Shown: positions 29,268-36,274 of the stretch, one piece after another
Numbering within the stretch: the stretch's first letter is position 1
Layout: every line of letters begins with the position of its first letter
Assembly (NCBI RefSeq): GCF_006715175.1
Contig: NZ_VFMQ01000001.1
Span: forward strand, 1,178,001 to 1,242,000
Direction: 5' to 3'
Length of the DNA stretch: 64,000 nt
DNA from: Curtobacterium citreum
GTDB lineage: Bacteria; Actinomycetota; Actinomycetes; Actinomycetales; Microbacteriaceae
Notes under the pieces: generated by a model
Databases searched by the model: none
What the model was told of the DNA's origin: nothing
The model's input: the letters and a program-made list of their open reading frames with translations, nothing else
Position numbers and translations under genes: made by a program

Positions 29268-30506
29268 TCAGACCATCTCGCCCGCCGAGATCGCCTCGGC
29301 CTCGACCCGCTCCGGCTCGGCTCCGTCGTCGACCCTGCGCAGGACCTTCGTCGTCGCGACGACCACCACGAACGCGATCGCCACCGAGACCCCGGCGAAC
29401 ACGTACGCCGCCGAGGGGGCGATCGCGTCGGCGAGCAGCGTCGCGACCGGCGGGGCGATCGCGCCACCGATGAAGCGCACCGCGGAGTACGCGCTCGAGG
29501 CGACGGAGCGGGGGAGGTCCGTCGCCTCCATGACGCACTCGGTGAGCACGGTGTTCAGGACACCGAGCACGAGTCCGCCGACGATCACGCAGACGATCAG
29601 GCCCGGCTGCGACCGCACGACGACGGCTGCGGCGAACAGGTCGAGCGCGAGCAGGGGCAGCGCGATCTTCAGGACCGTCGTGCGACGGAGCCGGGCGGTG
29701 AGCATCGGAGCGACCCACACCGAGGTGACCGCGAGCCCGACGCCCCAGCCGAAGAACGTGAAGCCGATGCCGAGTGCGCCGAAGCCGAGCGGGAACGGCG
29801 TGTAGGCGAGCAGGACGAAGAAGCCGATGTTGTAGAAGAGCGCGGTGGCCGCCAGTGCCGCGAGTGCCGGTCGGCGCAGGGCACGGAACGGGGCGGAGAG
29901 CCGGGTGGGCGTGGGCTTCTCGAGCCCGGAGCTCTTGAGGAGCGCGACGACGGCGATGAACGCGACGGCCATGAGCGTCGTGACGCCGAAGAACGGGCCG
30001 CGCCAGCTCACCGAGCCGAGCAGGCCACCGACGAGCGGGCCGACGGCGATGCCGAGGCCGAGCGCCGCCTCGTACAGGATGATCGCCGACGCGGTGCCGC
30101 CCGAGGCCGCGCCCACGATGGTCGCGAGTGCGGTGGAGATGAAGAGCGCGTTCCCGAGCCCCCAGCCGGCGCGGAACCCGATGATGTTCCAGACGCTGCC
30201 CGACGTGGCGGCGAGCACCGAGAACACCACGATGAGGGCGAGCCCGATGAGCAGGGTGTTCTTCGCCCCGATGCGGCTCGACACCCAGCTGGTGAAGAAC
30301 ATCGCGACACCGGTGACGGCGAGGTAGCTCGTGAAGAGCAGCTCGGTCTGTGCCGCGGTCGCATGCAGCGAGGTCGCGATGGCGGGGAGGATCGGGTCGA
30401 CGAGGCCGATGCCCATGAAGGCGACGACGCAGGCGAAGGCGATCGCCCAGACCGCGGAGGACTGCTTGAGGATGCTGCCCGAGGCAGCGGGGGCGTGGGC
30501 GTTCAC
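29268..30506 (-). CDS. MFS transporter (drug-exporter type)
   Basis: A 412-residue major facilitator with twelve predicted helices. After a short tail it reads SAVWAIAFACVVAFMGIGLVDPILPAIA, a motif typical of multidrug exporters, followed by SRIGAKNTLLIGLALIV (motif A region), LGLGIAVGPLVGGLLG (motif C, antiporter type) and SSAYSAVRFIGGAIAPPVATLL. The substrate is unknown. GTG start at 30506, overlapping the MarR gene stop by GTGA, so it is expressed under that regulator. Confidence 0.9.
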   Translation of the reverse strand: MNAHAPAASGSILKQSSAVWAIAFACVVAFMGIGLVDPILPAIATSLHATAAQTELLFTSYLAVTGVAMFFTSWVSSRIGAKNTLLIGLALIVVFSVLAATSGSVWNIIGFRAGWGLGNALFISTALATIVGAASGGTASAIILYEAALGLGIAVGPLVGGLLGSVSWRGPFFGVTTLMAVAFIAVVALLKSSGLEKPTPTRLSAPFRALRRPALAALAATALFYNIGFFVLLAYTPFPLGFGALGIGFTFFGWGVGLAVTSVWVAPMLTARLRRTTVLKIALPLLALDLFAAAVVVRSQPGLIVCVIVGGLVLGVLNTVLTECVMEATDLPRSVASSAYSAVRFIGGAIAPPVATLLADAIAPSAAYVFAGVSVAIAFVVVVATTKVLRRVDDGAEPERVEAEAISAGEMV

Positions 30507-31027
30507 GCGTGGATCTCCGATCTGGTGGACGACGGGCTGGTGGGGGACGGGCTGGTGGTCGACGACGGGCTGGCGCCCGGTCCACCAGGGGGAGGAGCGG
30601 CGAGTGGCACGGCGACCCGCGACGCGATGACGGCGGCCGCGTCGTGCAGCACGTCCCACTCGTCGTCGTCCAGGTCGGCGAACACCGGCCCGACGGTCTC
30701 GGTGATGGTGGCCCGCCAGGTCACGAGGCGGTCGTGGCCGGCCGGCGTGATCGCGATGAGCTGCCCGCGGGAGTCGTCCGGGTCGACGGTGCGGGTGACG
30801 AGCCCGTCCGCGAGCATCCCCGCGACGAGCCGGGTCATGGTCGGCTGTGCGACGCGGGACAGTGCCGCGAGCTCACCGAGCCGCAGGGGCTGGTCGGTCT
30901 CGAGGATGCCGAGCGTGCGCCACACGGCCGCTGAGGTCGGGTTCCCCGTCGCCTGCGCGGCTGCGCGGATCAGGCGGTTCACCGAGACGAGGAGCGTCTC
31001 GATCGTCTGCGCCCTGGTTGATTCCAT
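30503..31027 (-). CDS. MarR family transcriptional regulator
   Basis: A 174-residue winged-helix protein: helical start, RLGELAALSRVAQPTMTRLVAGMLADGLVTR (recognition region, residues about 50-80), wing VDPDDSRGQLIAITPAG, and a C-terminal dimerisation helix. The last 30 residues are a Ser/Pro-rich tail. It probably represses its own operon with the MFS exporter and is released by a small ligand. The ATG at 31027 lies 6 bases after a TATAGT -10 box, so the message is leaderless. Confidence 0.9.
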   Translation of the reverse strand: MESTRAQTIETLLVSVNRLIRAAAQATGNPTSAAVWRTLGILETDQPLRLGELAALSRVAQPTMTRLVAGMLADGLVTRTVDPDDSRGQLIAITPAGHDRLVTWRATITETVGPVFADLDDDEWDVLHDAAAVIASRVAVPLAAPPPGGPGASPSSTTSPSPTSPSSTRSEIHA

Positions 31028-31033
31028 AGCAAA

Positions 31034-31070
31034 ACTATATAGCCGACCTATGCATCCGTCAACAGGTCGG
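31034..31070 (-). promoter_or_regulatory. marR-mfs promoter with inverted-repeat operator
   Basis: Minus strand: TTGACG (31062-31057), 17-bp spacer, TATAGT (31039-31034), 6 bases to the ATG. An inverted repeat CCGACCT (31043-31049) / AGGTCGG (31064-31070) brackets the -35 box and reaches into the spacer, well placed for autorepression by the MarR protein. Confidence 0.75.
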
Positions 31071-31088
31071 CCCTGGTACAAGGGACGC

Positions 31089-31379
31089 ATGAGCGACATC
31101 ACCATTCACGAGGGCGACGAGTACACCGCGATCTTCCACGGTGGCCCCTTCGACGGGACGACCGACACCCGCACCGCGACGAGCGACGCGGTGGACGACC
31201 AGGTCACGGTGTACGCCGACGTCGAGGGCCTGCAGACGGCCTTCACCTACAAGGCCACCAAGACCCGTCAGGTGCTCGACCAGACCTCGGTCGAGTACGC
31301 CTACGACGCCGATGACTCCGACCCGGTCGACGACCTGCAGGACCGCGGGGACCGCAGCGGCGAGTTCGACCGCGAGTAG
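31089..31379 (+). CDS. small acidic hypothetical protein
   Basis: A 96-residue soluble acidic protein starting MSDITIHEGDEYTAIFHGGPFDGTTDTR, with a beta-rich middle and the C-terminal EYAYDADDSDPVDDLQDRGDR. The GGPFDGTT motif occurs in short actinobacterial proteins of unknown role. Divergent from marR, sharing its control region. A strong hairpin follows the stop. Confidence 0.7.
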   Translation: MSDITIHEGDEYTAIFHGGPFDGTTDTRTATSDAVDDQVTVYADVEGLQTAFTYKATKTRQVLDQTSVEYAYDADDSDPVDDLQDRGDRSGEFDRE

Positions 31380-31401
31380 CCACACCGCCCGGGTCGACCC
31401 G

Positions 31402-31449
31402 GCGAGCGCCGCGTGCCCCGATCCGATCGGGAGTGCACGCGGCGCTCGC
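31402..31449. terminator. terminator hairpin
   Basis: Perfect 15-bp stem (31402-31416 with 31435-31449, arm GCGAGCGCCGCGTGC); the 18-base loop contains a further CCCGATCCGATCGGG palindrome. Confidence 0.75.
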
Positions 31450-31455
31450 TGCGTT

Positions 31456-31725
31456 GTGCCCTCCGTGCGACTCGACCTGTGGACCTCCGCCTTCTGCGCG
31501 CCATGCGCTGCGGCCCGCCGCGTCGCCGGTGAGGCGGCGGCCCTCGTCCCCGGACTGGCCGTGCGCGAACGCGACGTGGCCGCCGACCCCGACGGCGCCG
31601 AGGCCGTCGGCATCCGCTCGACGCCCACGATCATCGTCCGACGCGAGGACGGCACCGAGGTCTTCCGCTCGCCCGGCGTCCCGTCCCGCGACCAGCTGCT
31701 GGTGGCGGTGGCGAAGGCGCTCTGA
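31456..31725 (+). CDS. thioredoxin-like protein
   Basis: An 89-residue minimal thioredoxin fold: RLDLWTSAFCAPCAAARRVAGEA with a CAPC redox motif, RERDVAADPDGAEAVGIRSTPTIIV (cis-Pro before the TIIV strand) and a final helix. It lacks the N-terminal strand of full thioredoxins and may act in electron transfer to an unidentified partner. Start at GTG 31456 or 31465; neither has a clear ribosome-binding site, and both lie just after a terminator hairpin, so its promoter is unclear. Confidence 0.75.
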   Translation: MPSVRLDLWTSAFCAPCAAARRVAGEAAALVPGLAVRERDVAADPDGAEAVGIRSTPTIIVRREDGTEVFRSPGVPSRDQLLVAVAKAL

Positions 31726-31804
31726 CGTCCGCCCCGCCGGTCACGGAAGCCTGCTGACGAACGGCCTGGAGGCACGGTGCGGCTCCGCCCCGCCGCCCAC
31801 CCGG

Positions 31805-33238
31805 TCAGGTGGTCCGGTTCGCACCCCCAGTGCCGGCTCCCACGGCGTCCCGCTGGGAACGGGGTGGCAGCACGAGGGCCGCGTCGCTCGCGTCGGGTCG
31901 CAGCACCACCCGCCGCAGTCGACGGAGCACGCGCTTCACGGTCCGCACCGGCGTGCCGAGGACGAGCGCGACGACGCCGATCGCCGTCCGGTCGGCCGAC
32001 CCGAGGGCGTTCTTCCGCTCCCACGCCCGACGCAGCGCACCGCCGCCGCTCCGCCGAGCGGCCGGTCGTACCTCCAGGGCGCCCGCGTCCCGGAGCGCCA
32101 TGAGCTCCTCGGCGCGGTCGGCCCAGTCGTCCTCCGCGGGCGGGTGGAAGTGGTTGTCGTGCAGCCACTCGGGTCGGACGGTCCCGAAGCGTCCCTCGAC
32201 GAGGTCGACGGCGTCGCCCTCGAGCCCGCTGTCCACGAAGACCTCGTTGATGAGCGCGCGCGAGACCCCGAAGTCCGTCAGCGTCAATGCCGGGACGCCG
32301 CGGGCCACGGCCTCGAGGACCGCCGTCGAACTGATCGTCACGAGCGCCACCGCCCGGTCGAGGTGCTGCGCCATCGGACCGCTCTCGACCACGAGGTTCG
32401 CGGGCCGGTCGGCGGGCAGCAGCTCCGGGTAGGGCCACTGCTCCCGGTGCGTCTGGTGCTCCCCGGCCGCCGCACGGACCTTGACGACGACTCGCCACTC
32501 CGGGTGGCGCCGGGCGGTCTCGACGAGCCAGCCCACGACGCGCCGGCGGTCCTCGAGGTCCGCGGGCACGCTCGGCTGCGCCGCGAACACGACCGCGTCC
32601 CTGCCCCGCTCGTCGCCCCGTCCGCCCGCCCGCTCGTCCCCGAGCCCGCCCTGCCCCCGCGAGCGGGCGAAGGGCAACGTCGCGAGGGCGAACGCGGGTT
32701 CGATCCCGCCCGCTGACGCGAGGGCACGGTAGGCGCGGACCTCGCGGTGGCTGTGCAGCACGAACACGTCGGCCCGCGCGCGGAAGAAGACGCCCTTCCA
32801 CTTCGCCGGGTACGAGATGCCGGGCAGCCCCGTCAGGAGCACCGGCCGCCGCGGGACCCGACGGACGACCTCGTCGACCAGGAGCTCCGCCACCGGGCCG
32901 ATGCACGCCACCAGGACCGCGTCCGGCGGGTCCGCTCGCAGCCGGTCGACGAGGGCGTCGACCCCGAGGGGCGCCGGCGGTGCCGCTGCGAGGTGCCCGA
33001 GTCGGCCGTCCAGACCCCGGAACGCGGACCGGAGCTGCGCAGGGCTCGCCGACCTCGGGGTGTCGACGACGAGCAGCTCCAGCTGCCAGTGCGCGGGAGC
33101 GTCGGCGAGCAGGTGGGCGCCCCACTTCGCGAACGAGTCGGTGTCGACCAGGCCGACCACGCGTCGGACGCGGGGTCGGGTGGCGGACGGGAGGCGCGCC
33201 TCCAGTCCGTCGGTCGGCTCGCGACGTCCGTCGCTCAC
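31805..33238 (-). CDS. DUF6716 putative glycosyltransferase
   Basis: A 477-residue protein with a GT-B/polysialyltransferase-like layout: VVGLVDTDSFAKWGAHLLAD at the domain start, PVLLTGLPGISYPAKWKGVFFRARADVFVLHSHREV in the middle, VVKVRAAAGEHQTHREQWPYPEL, and AVALVTISSTAVLEAVARGVPALTLTDFGV near residues 300-330. The basic C-terminal helix may bind membrane. Lying after neuA-neuB, it probably transfers the activated nonulosonic acid. GTG 33238 precedes a family A-like hairpin inside the first codons, so GTG 33160 (start of VGLVDTD) is an alternative. A Gly/Arg-rich loop near residue 200 coincides with possible element B14. Confidence 0.78.
   Translation of the reverse strand: MSDGRREPTDGLEARLPSATRPRVRRVVGLVDTDSFAKWGAHLLADAPAHWQLELLVVDTPRSASPAQLRSAFRGLDGRLGHLAAAPPAPLGVDALVDRLRADPPDAVLVACIGPVAELLVDEVVRRVPRRPVLLTGLPGISYPAKWKGVFFRARADVFVLHSHREVRAYRALASAGGIEPAFALATLPFARSRGQGGLGDERAGGRGDERGRDAVVFAAQPSVPADLEDRRRVVGWLVETARRHPEWRVVVKVRAAAGEHQTHREQWPYPELLPADRPANLVVESGPMAQHLDRAVALVTISSTAVLEAVARGVPALTLTDFGVSRALINEVFVDSGLEGDAVDLVEGRFGTVRPEWLHDNHFHPPAEDDWADRAEELMALRDAGALEVRPAARRSGGGALRRAWERKNALGSADRTAIGVVALVLGTPVRTVKRVLRRLRRVVLRPDASDAALVLPPRSQRDAVGAGTGGANRTT
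33184..33209. repeat. compact family A-like palindrome
   Basis: GGACGGGAGGC and its near complement meet at a GCGC centre without a loop. It lies at the 5' end of the DUF6716 frame and would be intergenic if translation starts at 33160. Confidence 0.45.
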
Positions 33239-33268
33239 GCGCGCGCCCCGCTCACCGGTCCCGCTGGC

Positions 33269-33315
33269 TCACGCGCCGACGCGGCGGAGCTTGGCCATGG
33301 GCGCCTGCTCGCCCG
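33269..33315 (-). repeat. 47-bp duplicate of the neuB 3' end
   Basis: 33269-33315 is identical to 33341-33387, the last 15 codons and stop of neuB. It lies 72 bp downstream of the original, with 25 bp between the copies. The copy is non-coding. Confidence 0.9.
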
Positions 33316-33340
33316 CCGGCGGAATCGGCTCTGCATCCGC

Positions 33341-34213
33341 TCACGCGCCGACGCGGCGGAGCTTGGCCATGGGCGCCTGCTCGCCCGGGAAGATCCTCTT
33401 GATCCCGTCGCCGAGCGCGGTCTCGATGATCCGGACGTCGCGGGCGAGCGTCTGCAGGCCGTGCGGCTCGAGCGAGGCGGCGTGGTCGGAGCCCCACATC
33501 GTGCGGTCGAGCGTGATGTGGCGCTCGACGGCCGTGGCGCCGAGCGCGACCGCGGCGAGGGAGATCTGCAGCCCCGGTTCGTGCCCGGAGTACCCGACCG
33601 GCACCCCGGCGTAGCGACCGGCGAGGGTGTCGATCATGCGGAGGTTGGCCTCCTCGGCGGGGAGCGGGTAGGTCGACGTCGCGTGCATGAGGACCAGTCG
33701 CTCGGTGCCGAGGGCCTCGACGGCGCGGTCGATCTGCTCGAGCGTCGACATCCCGGTCGACAGCATGACCGGCTTGCCCGTCGCCGCCACGGCCGCGAGG
33801 AGCCCGAGGTCCGTCACCGAGGCCGAGGCGATCTTGTACGCCACGACGTTCAGGTCCTCGAGGAAGGCAACGCTCGGCTCGTCCCATGGCGATGCGAACC
33901 AGTCGAGGCCGCGGAGGGTCGCGTGGTCGCCGATCTCGATGTACTGCTCGCGGTCGAACTCGACGCGGTAGCGGTACTCCAGGTACGTCATCTCGCCCCA
34001 CGGCGTGCTGCGCGGGGTCTGCTTCATGTGCTCGGGCGTCGAGATCGCCGGCGTGCGCTTCTGGAACTTGACGGCCTGCAGCCCGGCGTCCGCGGCGACG
34101 TCGATGAGCCGCTTCGCGATGTCGACGTCGCCGTTGTGGTTCAGGCCGATCTCGCCGATCAGGTACGCGGGGTGGCCGGCGCCGATGGTGGACGTGCCGA
34201 TGGAGACGGTCAT
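33341..34213 (-). CDS. neuB: N-acetylneuraminate synthase family protein
   Basis: A 290-residue NeuB-type TIM barrel: PAYLIGEIGLNHNGDVDIAKRLID, GLQAVKFQKRTP, FASPWDEPSVAFLEDLNVVAYKIASASVTD, PVMLSTGMSTLEQID, LMHATSTYPLP, VGYSGHEPGL and ATAVERHITLDRTMWGSDHAASLEP (metal and substrate residues). It condenses phosphoenolpyruvate with a manNAc-type sugar to a nonulosonic acid. It lacks the C-terminal antifreeze-like (SAF) domain of E. coli NeuB (about 350 residues). ATGA overlap with neuA. The exact sugar (Neu5Ac, legionaminic or pseudaminic type) cannot be told. Confidence 0.92.
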   Translation of the reverse strand: MTVSIGTSTIGAGHPAYLIGEIGLNHNGDVDIAKRLIDVAADAGLQAVKFQKRTPAISTPEHMKQTPRSTPWGEMTYLEYRYRVEFDREQYIEIGDHATLRGLDWFASPWDEPSVAFLEDLNVVAYKIASASVTDLGLLAAVAATGKPVMLSTGMSTLEQIDRAVEALGTERLVLMHATSTYPLPAEEANLRMIDTLAGRYAGVPVGYSGHEPGLQISLAAVALGATAVERHITLDRTMWGSDHAASLEPHGLQTLARDVRIIETALGDGIKRIFPGEQAPMAKLRRVGA

Positions 34214-35091
34214 GGGGCTCCGTTCTGTTGGGACGGGTGCGGATCTGGGTTCGGGATCCGGTCGGTCGTGGCTGCGAGGGGCCAACGCGCGGTCCCGGAT
34301 GCGGCTGCGGGCCTCGTCGTTGGGCGATCTGCGTCCGGGTTCGTCGGGTGGCCGGCCGGTCGGTCGAGGGTGTGGGCGAGCGAGGAGGCCAGGGCCAGGT
34401 CGGCCGGGTCGTCGACGTCGATCGCGCCGCGGGGATCCACGACCGCGAGCTCGACCCGACCGAAGAAGCGGTGTCGGTGCTCTCGGAAGCCCCTCGTGCG
34501 CAGGACGTAGAAGGCGCCGGTCTCGCGGTACTCGGGTTCCCGGTCCTGGCGGCGCGGCCGGACGGCGGCGTCGTGGTTGACCGCGACCGCCCGGCCCTGA
34601 GCGTCCGTGCGCCAGAGGAAGGCATGCGAGGGAGCCGCGGCGAACACCACGTCCGCGTGGTCGTCGAGCACGCGGCGGACCGCGGCGTCCAGGTCGACCG
34701 GGTCGATGAACGGCGAGGTGGCCTGCAGGAAGACGAGGACCTCTGGGTCGCGGGGCTGGTCGTGCTGGTCCTGCTGGTCTGCGTTGCTCAACGTCGCGAG
34801 GGGGTCGAGGGCGTCGAGGGCGTGGAGCAGCGCCGACTCCGAGGTCGCCTCGTCGCCGGAGAGCTCGTCCGGGCGACGGATGACCCGGGCACCGGCGGCG
34901 GTGGCCTCGGCGGCGATGGCGTCCCCGTCCGTCGACACCACCACGGTTTCGATGGTCTCCGTGCGGAGCGCTGCCTCGACGGCACGGCGGACGAGCGACC
35001 TCCCCCCGACGGGCCGCAGGTTCTTCCCGGGGATGCCCTTCGAACCGGCGCGGGCGGGCACGACGGCCACGACGGTTCCGCTGGAGCGCAT
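34210..35091 (-). CDS. neuA: acylneuraminate cytidylyltransferase
   Basis: A 293-residue CMP-nonulosonate synthetase. The nucleotide-binding signature is VVAVVPARAGSKGIPGKNLRPVGGRSLVRRA (about residues 6-36), followed by VVSTDGDAIA, FLQATSPFIDPVDLDAAV, YRETGAFYVLR and AIDVDDPADLALA. It activates the NeuB product with CTP. The last 60 residues are a Pro/Thr/Asp-rich tail beyond the normal end. A TACCGT box 7 bases before the ATG suggests a leaderless transcript for neuA-neuB-DUF6716. The genes for the amino-sugar precursor are not in the window. Confidence 0.92.
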   Translation of the reverse strand: MRSSGTVVAVVPARAGSKGIPGKNLRPVGGRSLVRRAVEAALRTETIETVVVSTDGDAIAAEATAAGARVIRRPDELSGDEATSESALLHALDALDPLATLSNADQQDQHDQPRDPEVLVFLQATSPFIDPVDLDAAVRRVLDDHADVVFAAAPSHAFLWRTDAQGRAVAVNHDAAVRPRRQDREPEYRETGAFYVLRTRGFREHRHRFFGRVELAVVDPRGAIDVDDPADLALASSLAHTLDRPAGHPTNPDADRPTTRPAAASGTARWPLAATTDRIPNPDPHPSQQNGAP

Positions 35092-35193
35092 GCACCGGAC
35101 GGTACGGCGGCGCGGTGTCCCTGAGACGAACGACAGGGAGACGGCCGGGGAACCCTCCGCGTCGCGGGCGCGGGCGCGGGCGCGGGCGGCAGC

Positions 35194-35252
35194 GCGAGCG
35201 GGCGGTATGTGTCCGAGGGGTCGTGCGCACCGAGCGGGTTCCGCCCGTTCGG
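35194..35252. repeat. family B element B10
   Basis: 59 bp with ends GCGAGCGGGCGGTATG and GTTCCGCCCGTTCGG. The flank CACGCGGGG after it recurs after B11. Confidence 0.8.
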
Positions 35253-35257
35253 CACGC

Positions 35258-35271
35258 GGGGGGGGGGGGGG
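35258..35271. repeat. homopolymer run of 14 G
   Basis: G14 between B10 and B11. The corresponding position after B11 has only GGGG followed by T, so this run looks expanded. Confidence 0.85.
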
Positions 35272-35288
35272 CGCAGGGTCGGGAGAGC

Positions 35289-35347
35289 GCGAGCGGGCGA
35301 TGTGTGCCCGGGCGGTCACGTTGGCCGAGCGGGTTCCGCCCGTTCGG
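35289..35347. repeat. family B element B11
   Basis: 59 bp with ends GCGAGCGGGCGATGTG and GTTCCGCCCGTTCGG; similar to B10 in both halves, so probably a duplicate. Confidence 0.8.
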
Positions 35348-35370
35348 CACGCGGGGTGGCGGGCGGCAGC

Positions 35371-35429
35371 GCGAGCGGGCGGAACCCGCGGCCGTCCGGG
35401 CATTGCGGCCGCAGATTCCGCCCGCTCGG
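35371..35429. repeat. family B element B12
   Basis: 59 bp with ends GCGAGCGGGCGGAACC and ATTCCGCCCGCTCGG. Confidence 0.85.
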
Positions 35430-35484
35430 TCCTGGGCGGGCGCGGGGAGTGCGCGGGACGGCGAGCGGGCAGCGTGGGGGGAGC

Positions 35485-35543
35485 GCGAGCGGGCGGAACG
35501 TGCGCGGTCGACCGCGCAGGGCGAGCCGCTTCCGCCCACTCGC
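35485..35543. repeat. family B element B13
   Basis: 59 bp with ends GCGAGCGGGCGGAACG and CTTCCGCCCACTCGC, ending 8 bases before the -10 box of the next gene. Confidence 0.8.
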
Positions 35544-35563
35544 CGCGGGGCTAGGGTCGGGGG

Positions 35564-36124
35564 ATGCTCGGTGCCGACGACGTCCTCGTCCCGGAGCCCC
35601 GCCGTGTCCTGGTCGCCGGGACGACAGGCGTCGGCAAGACCACGACCGCCGGACGCATCGGACGCGCGCTCGGCATCCGGCACACCGAGATCGACTCGAT
35701 CTACCACGGGCCGGACTGGACGCCGCGAGAGTCCTTCCTCGCGGAGGTCGAGGCGTACACCAGCGAGCCGACCTGGGTGACCGAGTGGCAGTACACACTC
35801 GCCCGGGACATGCTCGCCGCCCGCGCGGACACCCTCGTCTGGATCGACCTCCCCGTCCCGGTCGCCCTCTGGCGGCTCGTGCGACGGACCCTCCGACGAC
35901 GTCTCCGGCGCACACCCCTGTGGAACGGGAACATCGAGCCGCCGCTGTGGACGTTCTTCACCGACCCGGGCCACATCGTCCGGTGGGGGATCCGCGTGCG
36001 TCACGAGAGTCGGAAGCGGGTGCCCGCACTCGTCCACACCGCCCCGCACCTGCGAATAGTGCACCTCCGGACGCAGCGCGAGGTCGACCGGTTCGTGCAG
36101 CACCTCGCGGAGCGCCGAGGCTAG
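35564..36124 (+). CDS. P-loop kinase, FlaR/topology-modulation-like
   Basis: A 186-residue adenylate-kinase-like protein: VLVAGTTGVGKTTTAGRIGRALGIRHTEIDSIYHGPDWTPR (Walker A and the IDxIYHGPxW motif), WVTEWQYT, then a basic arm RLVRRTLRRRLRRTPLWNGNIE and a C-terminal VHLRTQREVDRFVQHL. This matches proteins annotated as topology modulation protein or adenylate kinase-like; the true substrate is unknown. A TAGGGT box lies 6 bases before the ATG (leaderless). It ends 14 bases before tRNA-Arg. Confidence 0.8.
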   Translation: MLGADDVLVPEPRRVLVAGTTGVGKTTTAGRIGRALGIRHTEIDSIYHGPDWTPRESFLAEVEAYTSEPTWVTEWQYTLARDMLAARADTLVWIDLPVPVALWRLVRRTLRRRLRRTPLWNGNIEPPLWTFFTDPGHIVRWGIRVRHESRKRVPALVHTAPHLRIVHLRTQREVDRFVQHLAERRG

Positions 36125-36138
36125 AATCGACGCCGTCC

Positions 36139-36211
36139 GCCTCCGTAGCTCAGTGGATAGAGCAGGTGGTTTCTACCCACCGTGCCGCGGGTTCGATTCC
36201 TGCCGGGGGCA
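36139..36211 (+). tRNA. tRNA-Arg (TCT anticodon)
   Basis: Cloverleaf: acceptor GCCTCCG pairs with CGGGGGC, D-arm AGCTCAGTGGATAGAGCA, anticodon stem GGTGG/CCACC with loop TTTCTAC (TCT), T-arm GCGGGTTCGATTCCTGC, discriminator A. CCA is not encoded. It reads AGA, a rare codon in this genome. Confidence 0.95.
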
Positions 36212-36218
36212 CCGACGA

Positions 36219-36254
36219 CGAGAGGCCGCCATCCGTCGGGATGGCGGCCTCTCG
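36219..36254 (+). terminator. terminator after tRNA-Arg
   Basis: Perfect 16-bp stem (36219-36234 with 36239-36254, arm CGAGAGGCCGCCATCC) and loop GTCG. It also lies at the 3' end of the convergent gene. Confidence 0.85.
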
Positions 36255-36274
36255 CTGCAGACCGGTGGTGGGGT

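Larger units (their letters stand above)
35092..35563. other. 472-bp divergent spacer full of family B elements
   Basis: No gene found between neuA and the P-loop kinase. The order is neuA promoter, a GCGGGC simple repeat (about 35160-35190), B10, a run of 14 G, B11, B12, a left half-element (35461), B13, then the TAGGGT box of the next gene. Confidence 0.75.

Noticed and set aside
31740..31804. Another family A hairpin (GGAGGCACGGTGC)
   Set aside because: Only the left arm is recognisable; the right arm does not pair over a useful length.
35194..35543. Open frames through the family B elements as real proteins
   Set aside because: The translated sequences are only repeats of Arg/Ala/Gly/Pro motifs from the DNA repeats, without start signals or known domains.
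36139..36254. tRNA-Arg as an integration site of a mobile element
   Set aside because: No integrase, no direct repeat of the tRNA 3' end and ordinary genes downstream.
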